In this document: positions 17,891 to 26,682 of the stretch, piece after piece | Layout: every line of letters begins with the position of its first letter | Numbering within the stretch: position 1 is the stretch's first letter | NCBI GenBank assembly: GCA_944322925.1 | Contig: CALUQM010000004.1 | Span: forward strand, 37,193-101,192 | Length of the DNA stretch: 64,000 nucleotides | Origin: an uncultured Bacteroidales bacterium | GTDB taxonomy: Bacteria; Bacteroidota; Bacteroidia; Bacteroidales; UBA932 | Direction of reading: 5' to 3' | Made by a program: the position numbers and the translations under genes | The notes under the pieces: model-generated | Seen by the model: the letters and a program-made list of their open reading frames with translations, nothing else | What the model was told of the DNA's origin: nothing | Databases searched by the model: none

Positions 17891-19312
17891 ATGTCTCAAG
17901 ATATTCACATAATGATATGGAACCGCTGCCTCAAGATGATAGAGCAGATCGTGAACCCGAGGGCGTTCGACACCTGGTTCAAGCCGATCAGACCTGTATC
18001 GTTCAGCGAGGGCGTCCTTACCGTCGATGTGCCTTCCGAGTTTTTCCGGGAATATCTTGAAGAATATTATCTCGACGTACTGAAAAAAACACTTAAAAGG
18101 GAGATCGGTGCAGATGCCAAACTGGTTTACCGCGTCGCTCCCGTCAAGGTCCAGCCTCCGATGGTCTATCCTGCAGCAAACGGCAATACTCCGGAAAACA
18201 AGCCGATATCCGTTCCGACTTTCCGGCAGTCCGGAAGTCCGAATCCGTTTGTGATTCCGGGTCTCCAGAGGGTCAAGGTGAATACACAGCTCAATCCGAA
18301 CTATTGTTTCGCCAACCTTGTCGCAGGCGAATGCAACAAGATGGGAATCACGGCGGGGGAGAGCATCGCCCAGTATCCCGGGAAAACCGCGTTCAATCCT
18401 CTTTTCCTGTACGGAGGTCCGGGACTCGGCAAGACGCACATCGCCCAGGCCATAGGAATTGCCATCAAGGAAAAATATCCTGAACTCGTAGTTCTCTATG
18501 TCCCGGCCAACAGGTTCAAGACCCAGTACATGGATGCCGTGACCGTCAAGAACAATCTTACGGATTTCCTTGCATTCTACATGAGGATGGATGTCCTTAT
18601 TATCGATGATATCCAGGACATGTCTTCTCCGGGGACCCAGAATGCCTTTTTCCAGATATTCAATCATCTGCATCTGGCCGGGAAGCAGCTTATTTTCACT
18701 TCAGACAGGGCTCCGGTGGATCTTCAGAACTTCGAGGAAAGACTCCTTTCGAGGCTCAAATGGGGACTGTCCGTCGAACTCCAGAGACCGGACTTCGCCA
18801 CGAGGTTGTCCATGCTCAAGTCGCGCAGTTTCCGTGAGGGCGTGCAGCTCAGCGACGATGTCCTTATCTTTCTCGCCACGAGGATCACTTCCAATTTCAG
18901 GGAACTCGAGGGGGCTCTGATATCTCTGATAGCGAATGCGACTTTCACTCATAAGGAAATAACTGTCGGGATGGCCGAACAGATCACTACCAAGATCGTC
19001 GGTGAGCAGAAGAACGACATTACCATAGACAAGGTCCAGAAGGCGGTATGCCAGTATTTCAATATTACCATGGACAATCTCCTGTCCAAATCAAGGAAGC
19101 GCCAGATCGTCCAGGCCCGCCAGATTGCCATGTACATGAGCCGCAATCTGCTGAAATGCTCCCTTTCGACCATCGGTTCCGAAATCGGCGGCAAGGACCA
19201 TTCCACAGTCCTTCATGCATGTACGACGGTCCAGGACCTTATGAGCATAGACAAGACATTCAGACAGTATGTCTCGGATATAGAAAAGATGCTTGTCCCT
19301 GCCAAGGGATAA
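17891..19312 (+). CDS. dnaA: Chromosomal replication initiator DnaA
   Basis: A 473-residue AAA+ protein that opens the origin. Domain I at residues 1-80 (WNRCLKMIEQIVNPRAFDTWFKPI), a short linker, then the AAA+ core with Walker A GGPGLGKTH (K181), Walker B VLIIDDIQD and sensor II FRELEGAL. The C-terminal domain IV has the signature GGKDHSTVLHACTTV that reads DnaA boxes. Complete, with typical Bacteroidota length. pepD follows after 13 bases. Confidence 0.98.
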   Translation: MSQDIHIMIWNRCLKMIEQIVNPRAFDTWFKPIRPVSFSEGVLTVDVPSEFFREYLEEYYLDVLKKTLKREIGADAKLVYRVAPVKVQPPMVYPAANGNTPENKPISVPTFRQSGSPNPFVIPGLQRVKVNTQLNPNYCFANLVAGECNKMGITAGESIAQYPGKTAFNPLFLYGGPGLGKTHIAQAIGIAIKEKYPELVVLYVPANRFKTQYMDAVTVKNNLTDFLAFYMRMDVLIIDDIQDMSSPGTQNAFFQIFNHLHLAGKQLIFTSDRAPVDLQNFEERLLSRLKWGLSVELQRPDFATRLSMLKSRSFREGVQLSDDVLIFLATRITSNFRELEGALISLIANATFTHKEITVGMAEQITTKIVGEQKNDITIDKVQKAVCQYFNITMDNLLSKSRKRQIVQARQIAMYMSRNLLKCSLSTIGSEIGGKDHSTVLHACTTVQDLMSIDKTFRQYVSDIEKMLVPAKG

Positions 19313-19325
19313 AAATACCCGCATT

Positions 19326-20771
19326 ATGGATTCAGAAAAAGTACTGGACCTGTTCAAGGAGATCACGCAGATCCCCCGGGAATCAGGTCATGAAGAGCAG
19401 ATCATAGCATATCTGCAGGAATTCGCCCGGCTTCATTCTCTCGAGTGCAGAACAGATGAAGCCGGGAATGTCGTAATTGTAAAGGAGGCTTCTCCCGGAT
19501 ATGAAAATCTGCCTGTCGTGGTGCTGCAGAGCCACTCGGACATGGTGTGCGAGAAACGCTCAGGGGTCGACCACGATTTTTCCAAAGACCCGATACGCTA
19601 CGTCATCGAAGACGGATGGATGATAGCCCGGGATACGACTCTCGGTGCGGACTGCGGCATAGGGATGGCGGCACAGCTCGCCGTCCTCGAAAGCAGTCTT
19701 CCTGCGGGCAGGATAGAATGCCTGTTTACCGTGTCCGAAGAAACCGGACTCGACGGAGCCAAGGCCCTGAAGCCGGGATTCATTACGGGAAAGATTCTTA
19801 TCAATCTCGATTCCGAGGATGAAGGGGAGCTTTTCGTCGGCTGCGCGGGCGGCCTGGACACTACTGCGGTTTTCAGTTACGGGACCGTGCCTGTCGGAAC
19901 CGGTTTCGAGAAAGCGGAAATCCGCATCAGCGGCGGTGCCGGAGGTCACAGCGGAGACGACATAGACAAGGGGAGGGCGAATGCCGTCCAGCTTCTTGCC
20001 CGTCTCCTGTACGGACTTCCGTATGAATATCTTTGCCATATAGACGGGGGAAACAAGCGCAATGCAATAGCCAGAGAGGCTTCAGCGGTGATAGCGGCCG
20101 CTCCGGAGAATATGGATTTCATAGAAAAGGCGGTATCCGCATTTGCCGGCGATATCGGATCGGAATATGCTGCCGGCGATCCTGAAATCAAGGCTTCCTG
20201 CAGACGGCTCGGGCCGGCCGGGAGCGATACTCCGGCGATAGAGCCTTCCGTAGCGGAATCTCTTGTCGCATCGCTTTTTGCGGCGCCGCACGGGGTCCTT
20301 GCCATGAGCGGCGACATAAAGGGACTTGTGGAGACATCCACCAATCTCGCTTCCGTGAAAATGACGCCGGACGGCAGGATCAGGGTGGGAACGAGCCAGA
20401 GAAGTTCGGTTACTTCCGGGCGCAGGGCTGCCGGACAGAAAGTCGAGGCAGTATTCAGGCTTGCCGGGGCTGAGGTAAGCCATGAATCCGAATATCCCGG
20501 ATGGAAGCCTAAAATGGATTCTCCGCTTCTGGAACTGTGCAGAAGTTCGTACAGAAAGCTCTTCGGCAAAGAGCCTGTAGTCAGAGCGATCCATGCCGGA
20601 CTCGAATGCGGGCTTTTCCTCGACAAATACCCGGACCTGGACATGATTTCCTTCGGTCCGACCCTGCGCTGCGTACATGCTCCGGGAGAAAGGCTCGATC
20701 TGGCATCTCTCGAAAAATTCACCGCACTGCTCACTGAAGTCGTAAACAACATATCGGAACTCGGAAAATGA
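19326..20771 (+). CDS. pepD: Aminoacyl-histidine dipeptidase (M20 family)
   Basis: A 481-residue cytosolic metallodipeptidase with broad Xaa-His/Xaa-Xaa dipeptide activity. Zinc-site blocks: VVLQSHSDMVCEK (His and Asp), DTTLGADCGIGMA (bridging Asp), and VSEETGLDGA (catalytic Glu and Glu ligand). A lid domain follows. I chose ATG 19326 because an in-frame start at 19293 would lie inside dnaA, and MDSEKVLDLFKEITQIPRESG matches family N-termini. Its stop overlaps the rpe start by 4 bases. Confidence 0.95.
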   Translation: MDSEKVLDLFKEITQIPRESGHEEQIIAYLQEFARLHSLECRTDEAGNVVIVKEASPGYENLPVVVLQSHSDMVCEKRSGVDHDFSKDPIRYVIEDGWMIARDTTLGADCGIGMAAQLAVLESSLPAGRIECLFTVSEETGLDGAKALKPGFITGKILINLDSEDEGELFVGCAGGLDTTAVFSYGTVPVGTGFEKAEIRISGGAGGHSGDDIDKGRANAVQLLARLLYGLPYEYLCHIDGGNKRNAIAREASAVIAAAPENMDFIEKAVSAFAGDIGSEYAAGDPEIKASCRRLGPAGSDTPAIEPSVAESLVASLFAAPHGVLAMSGDIKGLVETSTNLASVKMTPDGRIRVGTSQRSSVTSGRRAAGQKVEAVFRLAGAEVSHESEYPGWKPKMDSPLLELCRSSYRKLFGKEPVVRAIHAGLECGLFLDKYPDLDMISFGPTLRCVHAPGERLDLASLEKFTALLTEVVNNISELGK

Positions 20772-21409
20772 ATACCCAGATAGCCATATCAATGCTCGCC
20801 GCAGATTTCCTCCGTCTTGAGGATGACGTGCGGTTCGTGAACAGCCATGCAGACATCTTCCATCTCGACATTATGGACGGGATTTTCGTGCCGAACATTT
20901 CGTACGGCTTTCCCGTAGTGGATGCGATAGCTTCGATTGCGACCAGACCTCTGGATGCGCATCTCATGATAGTATCCCCGGAAAATTACGTGGAGCGTTT
21001 CGCAAAGTCGGGGGCCGATATGCTGAGTTTCCACCTGAATGCCACGGACGATCCTGAAAAAGTCGTCGACCTCATTCACGCCAACGGCATGAAGGCAGGC
21101 ATCGCGATCAACCCTGACATTCCTGTCGAAAAGCTTTTCCCTTATCTCGGCAAATGCGAATTTGCGCTTATAATGTCGGTATTCGCCGGATTCGGAGGCC
21201 AGAAATTCATAGAGGATACCTATCCGCGGATCGAGACCCTGAAGACGGAGATAGTCCGTCAGGGTCTCGGATGCCTGATCGAAGTCGACGGGGGAGTTTC
21301 CGGCAAGAATTCAGCCGCTCTCAAGTCCGCCGGGGCGGATATTCTCGTTTCCGGAAGCGCAGTCCTCAAGTCCGCCGATCCCTCTGCCGCCGTACAGGCC
21401 ATGCGATGA
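20768..21409 (+). CDS. rpe: Ribulose-phosphate 3-epimerase
   Basis: A 213-residue TIM-barrel enzyme interconverting ribulose-5-phosphate and xylulose-5-phosphate in the pentose phosphate pathway. Family blocks are clear: ISMLAADFLRLEDDV, HLDIMDGIFVPNISYG (metal-binding His/Asp), LDAHLMIVSPE, MSVFAGFGGQKFIEDTYPRI and IEVDGGVSGKN. Translationally coupled to pepD (ATGA overlap). Confidence 0.97.
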   Translation: MNTQIAISMLAADFLRLEDDVRFVNSHADIFHLDIMDGIFVPNISYGFPVVDAIASIATRPLDAHLMIVSPENYVERFAKSGADMLSFHLNATDDPEKVVDLIHANGMKAGIAINPDIPVEKLFPYLGKCEFALIMSVFAGFGGQKFIEDTYPRIETLKTEIVRQGLGCLIEVDGGVSGKNSAALKSAGADILVSGSAVLKSADPSAAVQAMR

Positions 21410-21450
21410 CCGTCCTGTCGGGAAAAATTTTGTCGATATCACACTTTTAT

Positions 21451-21482
21451 TTTGGGTAATTCAGCGGATTGTATTATTTTCG
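21451..21482 (+). promoter_or_regulatory. Putative promoter of carAB
   Basis: TTTG (21451-21454), a 20-base spacer, then TATTTTCG (21475-21482), one mismatch from TAnnTTTG. It would give a leader of about 25 bases before the carA ATG at 21514 and argues against the in-frame TTG at 21469 as start. Confidence 0.4.
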
Positions 21483-21513
21483 CTCGATTTTGAATATTAT
21501 AAATTTTAGAAAG

Positions 21514-22590
21514 ATGGAGCATAAAACCCGAGCTACGCTCAAGTTGGAAAACGGGATGGAATTCCAGGGCTATTCCTTCGGTTACAATGGTCCCTGCGAT
21601 GGCGAAGTAGTCTTCTCCACCGCTATGGTCGGATATACCGAAAGCCTTACCGACCCGTCATATTCCGGTCAGATACTGTGTATCACTTATCCTATTGTCG
21701 GAAATTACGGAGTACCTGAAGAAGGTTTCGATGAAAACGGTATCGCCAGATTCATGGAATCCGACAATATCTATGTCAAAGGACTGGTGGTAGCGAATTA
21801 TTCAGAGGACTACAGCCACTGGAATGCTTCCGAGAGTCTTGGAAAATGGCTTGAACAGCACAAGATACCAGGGATCTGCGGCATAGACACGAGGGAACTG
21901 ACAAAAGTACTGAGAGACCAGGGAGCCATGCTCGGAATCATAGTTCCCGAAGGCCAGACCAGGGATTTTCCGGTTCCTGATCCGAACAAGGAGAATCAGG
22001 TGGCGGTAGTGAGCTGCAAGGAAGTGATAAGGTACGGCCACGGAAGCCGGAAGATCGTTCTTGTGGACTGCGGCGTAAAGCACAATATCCTGAGATGCTT
22101 CATGAAGCGCGACGTGGAAATCATCAGGGTGCCGTGGGACTACGATTTCAACGATATCGACTATGACGGACTTTTCATCTCGAACGGCCCTGGCAATCCG
22201 GAATACTGCGACATCACGGTAGAGCATATACGGGAGGCCATGAAAAAGGACAAGCCGATTTTCGGCATCTGTATGGGAAACCAGCTTCTCAGCCGCGCTG
22301 CCGGGGCCAAAACGTTCAAACTCAAATACGGCCACAGAAGCCACAACCAGCCTGTCAGAATGGTCGGTTCCAACAAATGTTTCATCACCTGCCAGAATCA
22401 CGGCTATGCTGTAGATACCAGCACCCTCGATCCTGACTGGATGCCGTATTTCGTGAATATGAACGACGGAACCAACGAAGGTATCAGGCACAAGTCAAAG
22501 CCCTTCTTCTCATCCCAGTTCCATCCGGAAGCTTCGGGCGGTCCGACTGATACGGAATTCCTTTTCGATGAATTCATAAGCAAGCTTTAG
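21514..22590 (+). CDS. carA: Carbamoyl-phosphate synthase small (glutaminase) subunit
   Basis: A 358-residue subunit that releases ammonia from glutamine for carbamoyl-phosphate synthesis (pyrimidines and arginine). The N-terminal CPSase_sm domain shows MEHKTRATLKLENGMEFQGYSFG and TAMVGYTESLTDPSYSGQIL. The C-terminal class I glutaminase has the nucleophile in FGICMGNQLL and His/Glu in QFHPEASGGP. The ATG at 21514 fits family N-termini better than the upstream TTG. carB follows after 31 bases. Confidence 0.97.
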   Translation: MEHKTRATLKLENGMEFQGYSFGYNGPCDGEVVFSTAMVGYTESLTDPSYSGQILCITYPIVGNYGVPEEGFDENGIARFMESDNIYVKGLVVANYSEDYSHWNASESLGKWLEQHKIPGICGIDTRELTKVLRDQGAMLGIIVPEGQTRDFPVPDPNKENQVAVVSCKEVIRYGHGSRKIVLVDCGVKHNILRCFMKRDVEIIRVPWDYDFNDIDYDGLFISNGPGNPEYCDITVEHIREAMKKDKPIFGICMGNQLLSRAAGAKTFKLKYGHRSHNQPVRMVGSNKCFITCQNHGYAVDTSTLDPDWMPYFVNMNDGTNEGIRHKSKPFFSSQFHPEASGGPTDTEFLFDEFISKL

Positions 22591-22621
22591 TCCCGATATT
22601 CAAACATTAAATTCCCGAAAA

Positions 22622-25600
22622 ATGATAGACAACGAAATAAAGAAAGTATTGCTCCTCGGTTCCGGCGCCTTGAAGATAGGCGAGGCCGGTGAGTTCGACT
22701 ATTCCGGTTCTCAGGCATTGAAGGCCATGAAAGAAGAGGGAATCGAGACTGTGCTTATCAACCCGAACATCGCTACGGTGCAGACATCCGAAAAAGTGGC
22801 GGACAAGATATATTTTCTTCCCGTCACTCCATACTTCGTCGAGAAGGTCATACAGAAAGAGGCGCCGCAGGGCATCCTTCTGGCTTTCGGCGGACAGACT
22901 GCCCTGAACTGCGGAGTCGAACTCTACAAGTCGGGAGTGCTTTCCAAATATAATGTAAAAGTGCTCGGCACCCCCGTACAGGCCATCATCGACACTGAAG
23001 ACAGGGAGCTTTTCATAGAGAAGCTCGACCAGATAAACATCAAGACGATAAAGTCTCACGCGACTGAATCCATAGAGCAGGCAAGAGTTGCAGCCCAGGA
23101 ACTCGGATATCCGGTGATCCTGCGTGCGGCCTATGCTCTTGGAGGACTCGGATCCGGATTCTGCGACAATGAGGAACAGCTTTTCGACGTAGCCGAAAAA
23201 GCCTTTTCGTTTTCGCCTCAGGTCCTTGTCGAGAAATCTCTCAAGGGCTGGAAGGAAATAGAATACGAGGTGTTCAGGGACAGGTACGACAACTGCATAA
23301 CTGTCTGCAACATGGAAAACTTCGACCCTCTCGGCATCCATACCGGAGAGAGTATCGTGGTGGCTCCATGCCAGACCCTCGACAATGACGATGTGGAGTT
23401 CCTCAGGGAGCTTGCCATCAAGATAGTCCGCCACGTCGGAATAGTGGGAGAGTGCAACGTACAGTTTGCATACGATCCCAACTCAATGGAATACAGGGTG
23501 ATAGAGGTCAATGCAAGGCTCAGCCGCTCGTCTGCCCTCGCATCCAAGGCCACCGGCTATCCGCTGGCTTTCGTGGCAGCCAAACTCGGTCTCGGCTACG
23601 GACTTTTCGACCTGAAGAATTCAGTTACAAAGAATACTCCTGCATTCTTCGAGCCGGCCATCGACTATATCGTCTGCAAGATTCCGCGCTGGGACCTCAC
23701 CAAATTCCACGGGGTATCCAGGAAAATCGGATCCAGCATGAAGAGCGTCGGCGAGGTCATGTCCATCGGACGCAGTTTCGAGGAAGCAATCCAGAAAGGT
23801 CTAAGGATGATAGGCCAGGGGGCCCACGGTTTCGTAGGGAACAAGGAACTCAAGGTCGATGACATAGACGAGGCGTTGAAAGATCCGACCGACAACCGTA
23901 TTTTCGTAATATCCAAGGCAATGCGTGCCGGATATTCCGTCGACCAGATCCATGATCTCACCAAGATCGACAAATGGTTTCTCGACAAACTCGCGATGAT
24001 CGTATCCACGTACAACGAGATGCACAATTACGACAACTGCGAGTCCATGCCTCTCGAACTGCTGAAAACGGCGAAGAAGCAGGGCTTCTCGGATTTCCAG
24101 ATCGGAAGGGCGCTGTACAAGGACAAAATCGACAGCGAGGATGCGCAGAATCTCGTGAGGAGTTTCAGAAAAGCCCACGGCATAGTTCCGTGCGTAAAAC
24201 AGATAGATACTCTTGCTGCGGAATTCCCTGCAGCTACCAACTACCTTTATCTGACTTACAATGGTGACTACAACGATGTCACCTACCTTCATGACCACAA
24301 GTCGGTGATAGTGCTCGGATCCGGCGCTTACCGCATCGGTTCATCCGTGGAATTCGACTGGTGTTCGGTCAATGCGCTCCAGACAATCCGCCAGCAGGGC
24401 TACAGGGGAGTGATGATCAACTACAATCCGGAAACGGTTTCCACGGACTACGACATGTGCGACCGTCTTTATTTCGACGAGCTTACTTATGAAAGGGTCA
24501 TGGACATCTACGAACTCGAACAGCCGTACGGTATGGTCGTTTCAGTAGGAGGTCAGATCCCGAACAACCTTGCCCTCAGGCTCGACCGCAGCGGCGTGAA
24601 CATCCTCGGTACGAGTGCAACCAGCATCGACAAGGCGGAGGACAGGCATAAATTCTCTTCCATCGTGGATGCTCTCGGTATCGACCAGCCTAAATGGAGG
24701 GAACTTACCACTCTGGACGACGTGCATGAGTTCATCGCCAAAGTCGGATATCCGGTGCTCGTACGTCCTTCATACGTCCTTTCCGGCGCAGCCATGAACG
24801 TATGCTACAATGAGGATGAACTCAGGCGTTTCCTTTCGCTTGCGGCCGAGGTGTCCAAAAAGCATCCAGTCGTGGTGAGCGAGTTTATGCAGCGCTGCAA
24901 GGAAATTGAATTCGATGCCGTGGCCGACAGCGGAGAAATCATTGCATACGCGATATCCGAACATGTCGAATTCGCAGGAGTCCATTCGGGAGATGCCACG
25001 ATACAGTTCCCTCCTCAGAAACTGTACATCGAGACGGTGCGCAGAATCAAGAAGATAGCCAAGAAGATAGCAGCAGCCCTTGAAATCTCCGGTCCGTTCA
25101 ACATCCAGTTCCTGGCCAAGGAAAACGAGATCAAGGTCATCGAATGCAATCTCAGGGCTTCCAGGAGCTTCCCGTTCGTATCCAAGATACTGAAGATAAA
25201 TCTCATAGAACTTGCTACGAAGGTAATGCTCGGTCTCAAGCCGGCACCGCCTCACAAGAGTGCCTTCGATCTCGACTATGTGGGAATCAAGGCTTCCCAG
25301 TTCTCATTCTCGAGGCTGCATCAGGCGGACCCTATTCTCGGAGTCGATATGGCATCTACCGGTGAAGTCGGATGTCTCGGAGACGATTTCAACGAAGCTC
25401 TCCTCAAGTCCATCCTGTCTGTAGGTTACAGAATTCCGGAGAAAAACATCCTCGTTTCCTCTGGCGATGCGCTCCAGAAAGCCGATCTCCTGACAGCCTG
25501 CCGCCTGCTTGCCGGACACGGATATACCATATATGCAACGGCCGGAACCTACAGATATCTGGTGGAAAACGGAGTTGCTGCGACGAGAGTCCTCTGGCCG

Positions 25601-25861
25601 AGCGAATGCGAGGATGCGGATCTTGCTGCACAGTTCGAACCTGCACTGAAACTTATTCAGGACAAGGACATCGATCTTGTAGTCAATATCCCTAAGAATT
25701 ACTCGACTGTAGAGCTCGAGAACGGATACAAGATTCGCCGTGCCGCGATAGATTTCAATATCCCTCTGATTACCAATGCGAGACTTGCAACGGCATTTAT
25801 CAGGGCATTCTGCAGCATGGGACTCGAAGATATCCAGATCAAGTCCTGGGATCAGTATTGA
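22622..25861 (+). CDS. carB: Carbamoyl-phosphate synthase large subunit
   Basis: A 1079-residue enzyme with two homologous ATP-grasp halves. The first opens VLLLGSGALKIGEAGEFDYSG, the second VIVLGSGAYRIGSSVEFDW. Each has the expected ATP-grasp blocks (VEKSLKGWKEIEYEVFRD; VVSEFMQRCKEIEFDAVAD). The last 140 residues are the MGS-like allosteric domain (ILVSSGDALQKADLL, TYRYLVENGV). With CarA it makes carbamoyl phosphate. A strong hairpin 28-80 bases after the stop ends the operon. Confidence 0.98.
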   Translation: MIDNEIKKVLLLGSGALKIGEAGEFDYSGSQALKAMKEEGIETVLINPNIATVQTSEKVADKIYFLPVTPYFVEKVIQKEAPQGILLAFGGQTALNCGVELYKSGVLSKYNVKVLGTPVQAIIDTEDRELFIEKLDQINIKTIKSHATESIEQARVAAQELGYPVILRAAYALGGLGSGFCDNEEQLFDVAEKAFSFSPQVLVEKSLKGWKEIEYEVFRDRYDNCITVCNMENFDPLGIHTGESIVVAPCQTLDNDDVEFLRELAIKIVRHVGIVGECNVQFAYDPNSMEYRVIEVNARLSRSSALASKATGYPLAFVAAKLGLGYGLFDLKNSVTKNTPAFFEPAIDYIVCKIPRWDLTKFHGVSRKIGSSMKSVGEVMSIGRSFEEAIQKGLRMIGQGAHGFVGNKELKVDDIDEALKDPTDNRIFVISKAMRAGYSVDQIHDLTKIDKWFLDKLAMIVSTYNEMHNYDNCESMPLELLKTAKKQGFSDFQIGRALYKDKIDSEDAQNLVRSFRKAHGIVPCVKQIDTLAAEFPAATNYLYLTYNGDYNDVTYLHDHKSVIVLGSGAYRIGSSVEFDWCSVNALQTIRQQGYRGVMINYNPETVSTDYDMCDRLYFDELTYERVMDIYELEQPYGMVVSVGGQIPNNLALRLDRSGVNILGTSATSIDKAEDRHKFSSIVDALGIDQPKWRELTTLDDVHEFIAKVGYPVLVRPSYVLSGAAMNVCYNEDELRRFLSLAAEVSKKHPVVVSEFMQRCKEIEFDAVADSGEIIAYAISEHVEFAGVHSGDATIQFPPQKLYIETVRRIKKIAKKIAAALEISGPFNIQFLAKENEIKVIECNLRASRSFPFVSKILKINLIELATKVMLGLKPAPPHKSAFDLDYVGIKASQFSFSRLHQADPILGVDMASTGEVGCLGDDFNEALLKSILSVGYRIPEKNILVSSGDALQKADLLTACRLLAGHGYTIYATAGTYRYLVENGVAATRVLWPSECEDADLAAQFEPALKLIQDKDIDLVVNIPKNYSTVELENGYKIRRAAIDFNIPLITNARLATAFIRAFCSMGLEDIQIKSWDQY

Positions 25862-25888
25862 TTACTGCACCGGATTGAACTATCCATA

Positions 25889-25950
25889 ATGGTGGGGACC
25901 GGAAAAGGCGGGATTTCAAGGCTCGCTTTCCCGGTCCCCATCATATTTTC
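25889..25950 (+). terminator. Rho-independent (likely bidirectional) terminator after carB
   Basis: A 14-bp stem pairs 25889-25902 (ATGGTGGGGACCGG) with 25931-25944 (CCGGTCCCCATCAT); only one pair is a G-T type. The loop is about 28 bases and can fold further. A T-rich stretch follows (25943-25949). It sits between the convergent carB and Sua5-like genes, so it can serve both. Confidence 0.8.
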
Positions 25951-25981
25951 CTCCCGAAAGGCCGGGACTCTGCTTCGGTTT

Positions 25982-26593
25982 TCAGTATTCCAGGACTCCG
26001 ATACCTTCCCTGACTATTTCCGGTTCGGTTCCGGTACAGTCCACGACAGTGGAAAGATTCAAGCCTCCGCAGCCTCCGTCGATGACGATATCGACTGAAT
26101 TTCCCCATCTTTCTTCTATAAGGTCGGGATCCGAGGCGTAACCGGAGTCTTCGTCTTCATCGTAAGGTATCGTGGCCGTCATCAGGGGAGCGTCTATCGT
26201 CCTCACGATTTCCATGACTATGGGATTGTCCGGCATGCGGATACCTATTTCCTTCCTGTTCCTGAATATTTTTGGAAGACGCGAGGTGCCTTCCAGAATG
26301 AAGGTGAACGGACCGGGCAGATTCCTTTTCATAAGTTTGAATGTCCTGTTGTCCACCCTGGCATAATGGCTTATGCTGCTCAGGTCATAGCAGATGAGCG
26401 ACAGATTGTTTTTCCTGGGATCGATTCCCTTCATCCTGCAAATCCTTTCCACTGCACGCTCTTTCATGGCATGGCATCCTATAGCATACATGGTATCTGT
26501 CGGGTAGATGATTATCCCGCCTTCTCCGAGCACCCCGGCTATTCTTTCGAGTGTCGCAGGGTCATTGTTCCTGTCATAAAGTTTCAACAACAT
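25982..26593 (-). CDS. Sua5/YciO/YrdC family protein (threonylcarbamoyl-AMP synthase type)
   Basis: A 203-residue YrdC-fold protein: GGIIIYPTDTMYAIGCHA, ICRMKGIDPRKNNLSLIC, LPGPFTFILEGT and IGIRMPDNPIVMEIV form the nucleotide/threonine-binding pocket blocks. Proteins of this fold make threonylcarbamoyl-AMP for tRNA t6A. The sequence looks closest to the YciO-like branch, whose exact role is less certain. Single domain, no C-terminal Sua5 extension. It converges on carB across the terminator. Confidence 0.85.
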   Translation of the reverse strand: MLLKLYDRNNDPATLERIAGVLGEGGIIIYPTDTMYAIGCHAMKERAVERICRMKGIDPRKNNLSLICYDLSSISHYARVDNRTFKLMKRNLPGPFTFILEGTSRLPKIFRNRKEIGIRMPDNPIVMEIVRTIDAPLMTATIPYDEDEDSGYASDPDLIEERWGNSVDIVIDGGCGGLNLSTVVDCTGTEPEIVREGIGVLEY

Positions 26594-26652
26594 GGCTGAT
26601 GATTTATCCCGTGCAATTTATATCATTTATGACAAACGACCAAATGCTCCGC

Positions 26653-26682
26653 CAGTCAAAGTCAGTCAAAGTCAGTCAAAGT
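26653..26682. repeat. Tandem 10-bp repeat, three units
   Basis: The unit CAGTCAAAGT is repeated three times exactly and followed by a partial CAAAG. It abuts the stop codon of the minus-strand lipoprotein gene (26682-26684). Copy number could vary, but it lies outside the coding frame. Confidence 0.85.

Noticed and set aside
21802-22491. Antisense 229-codon frame over carA
   Set aside because: Shadow of the carA reading frame with no family features.
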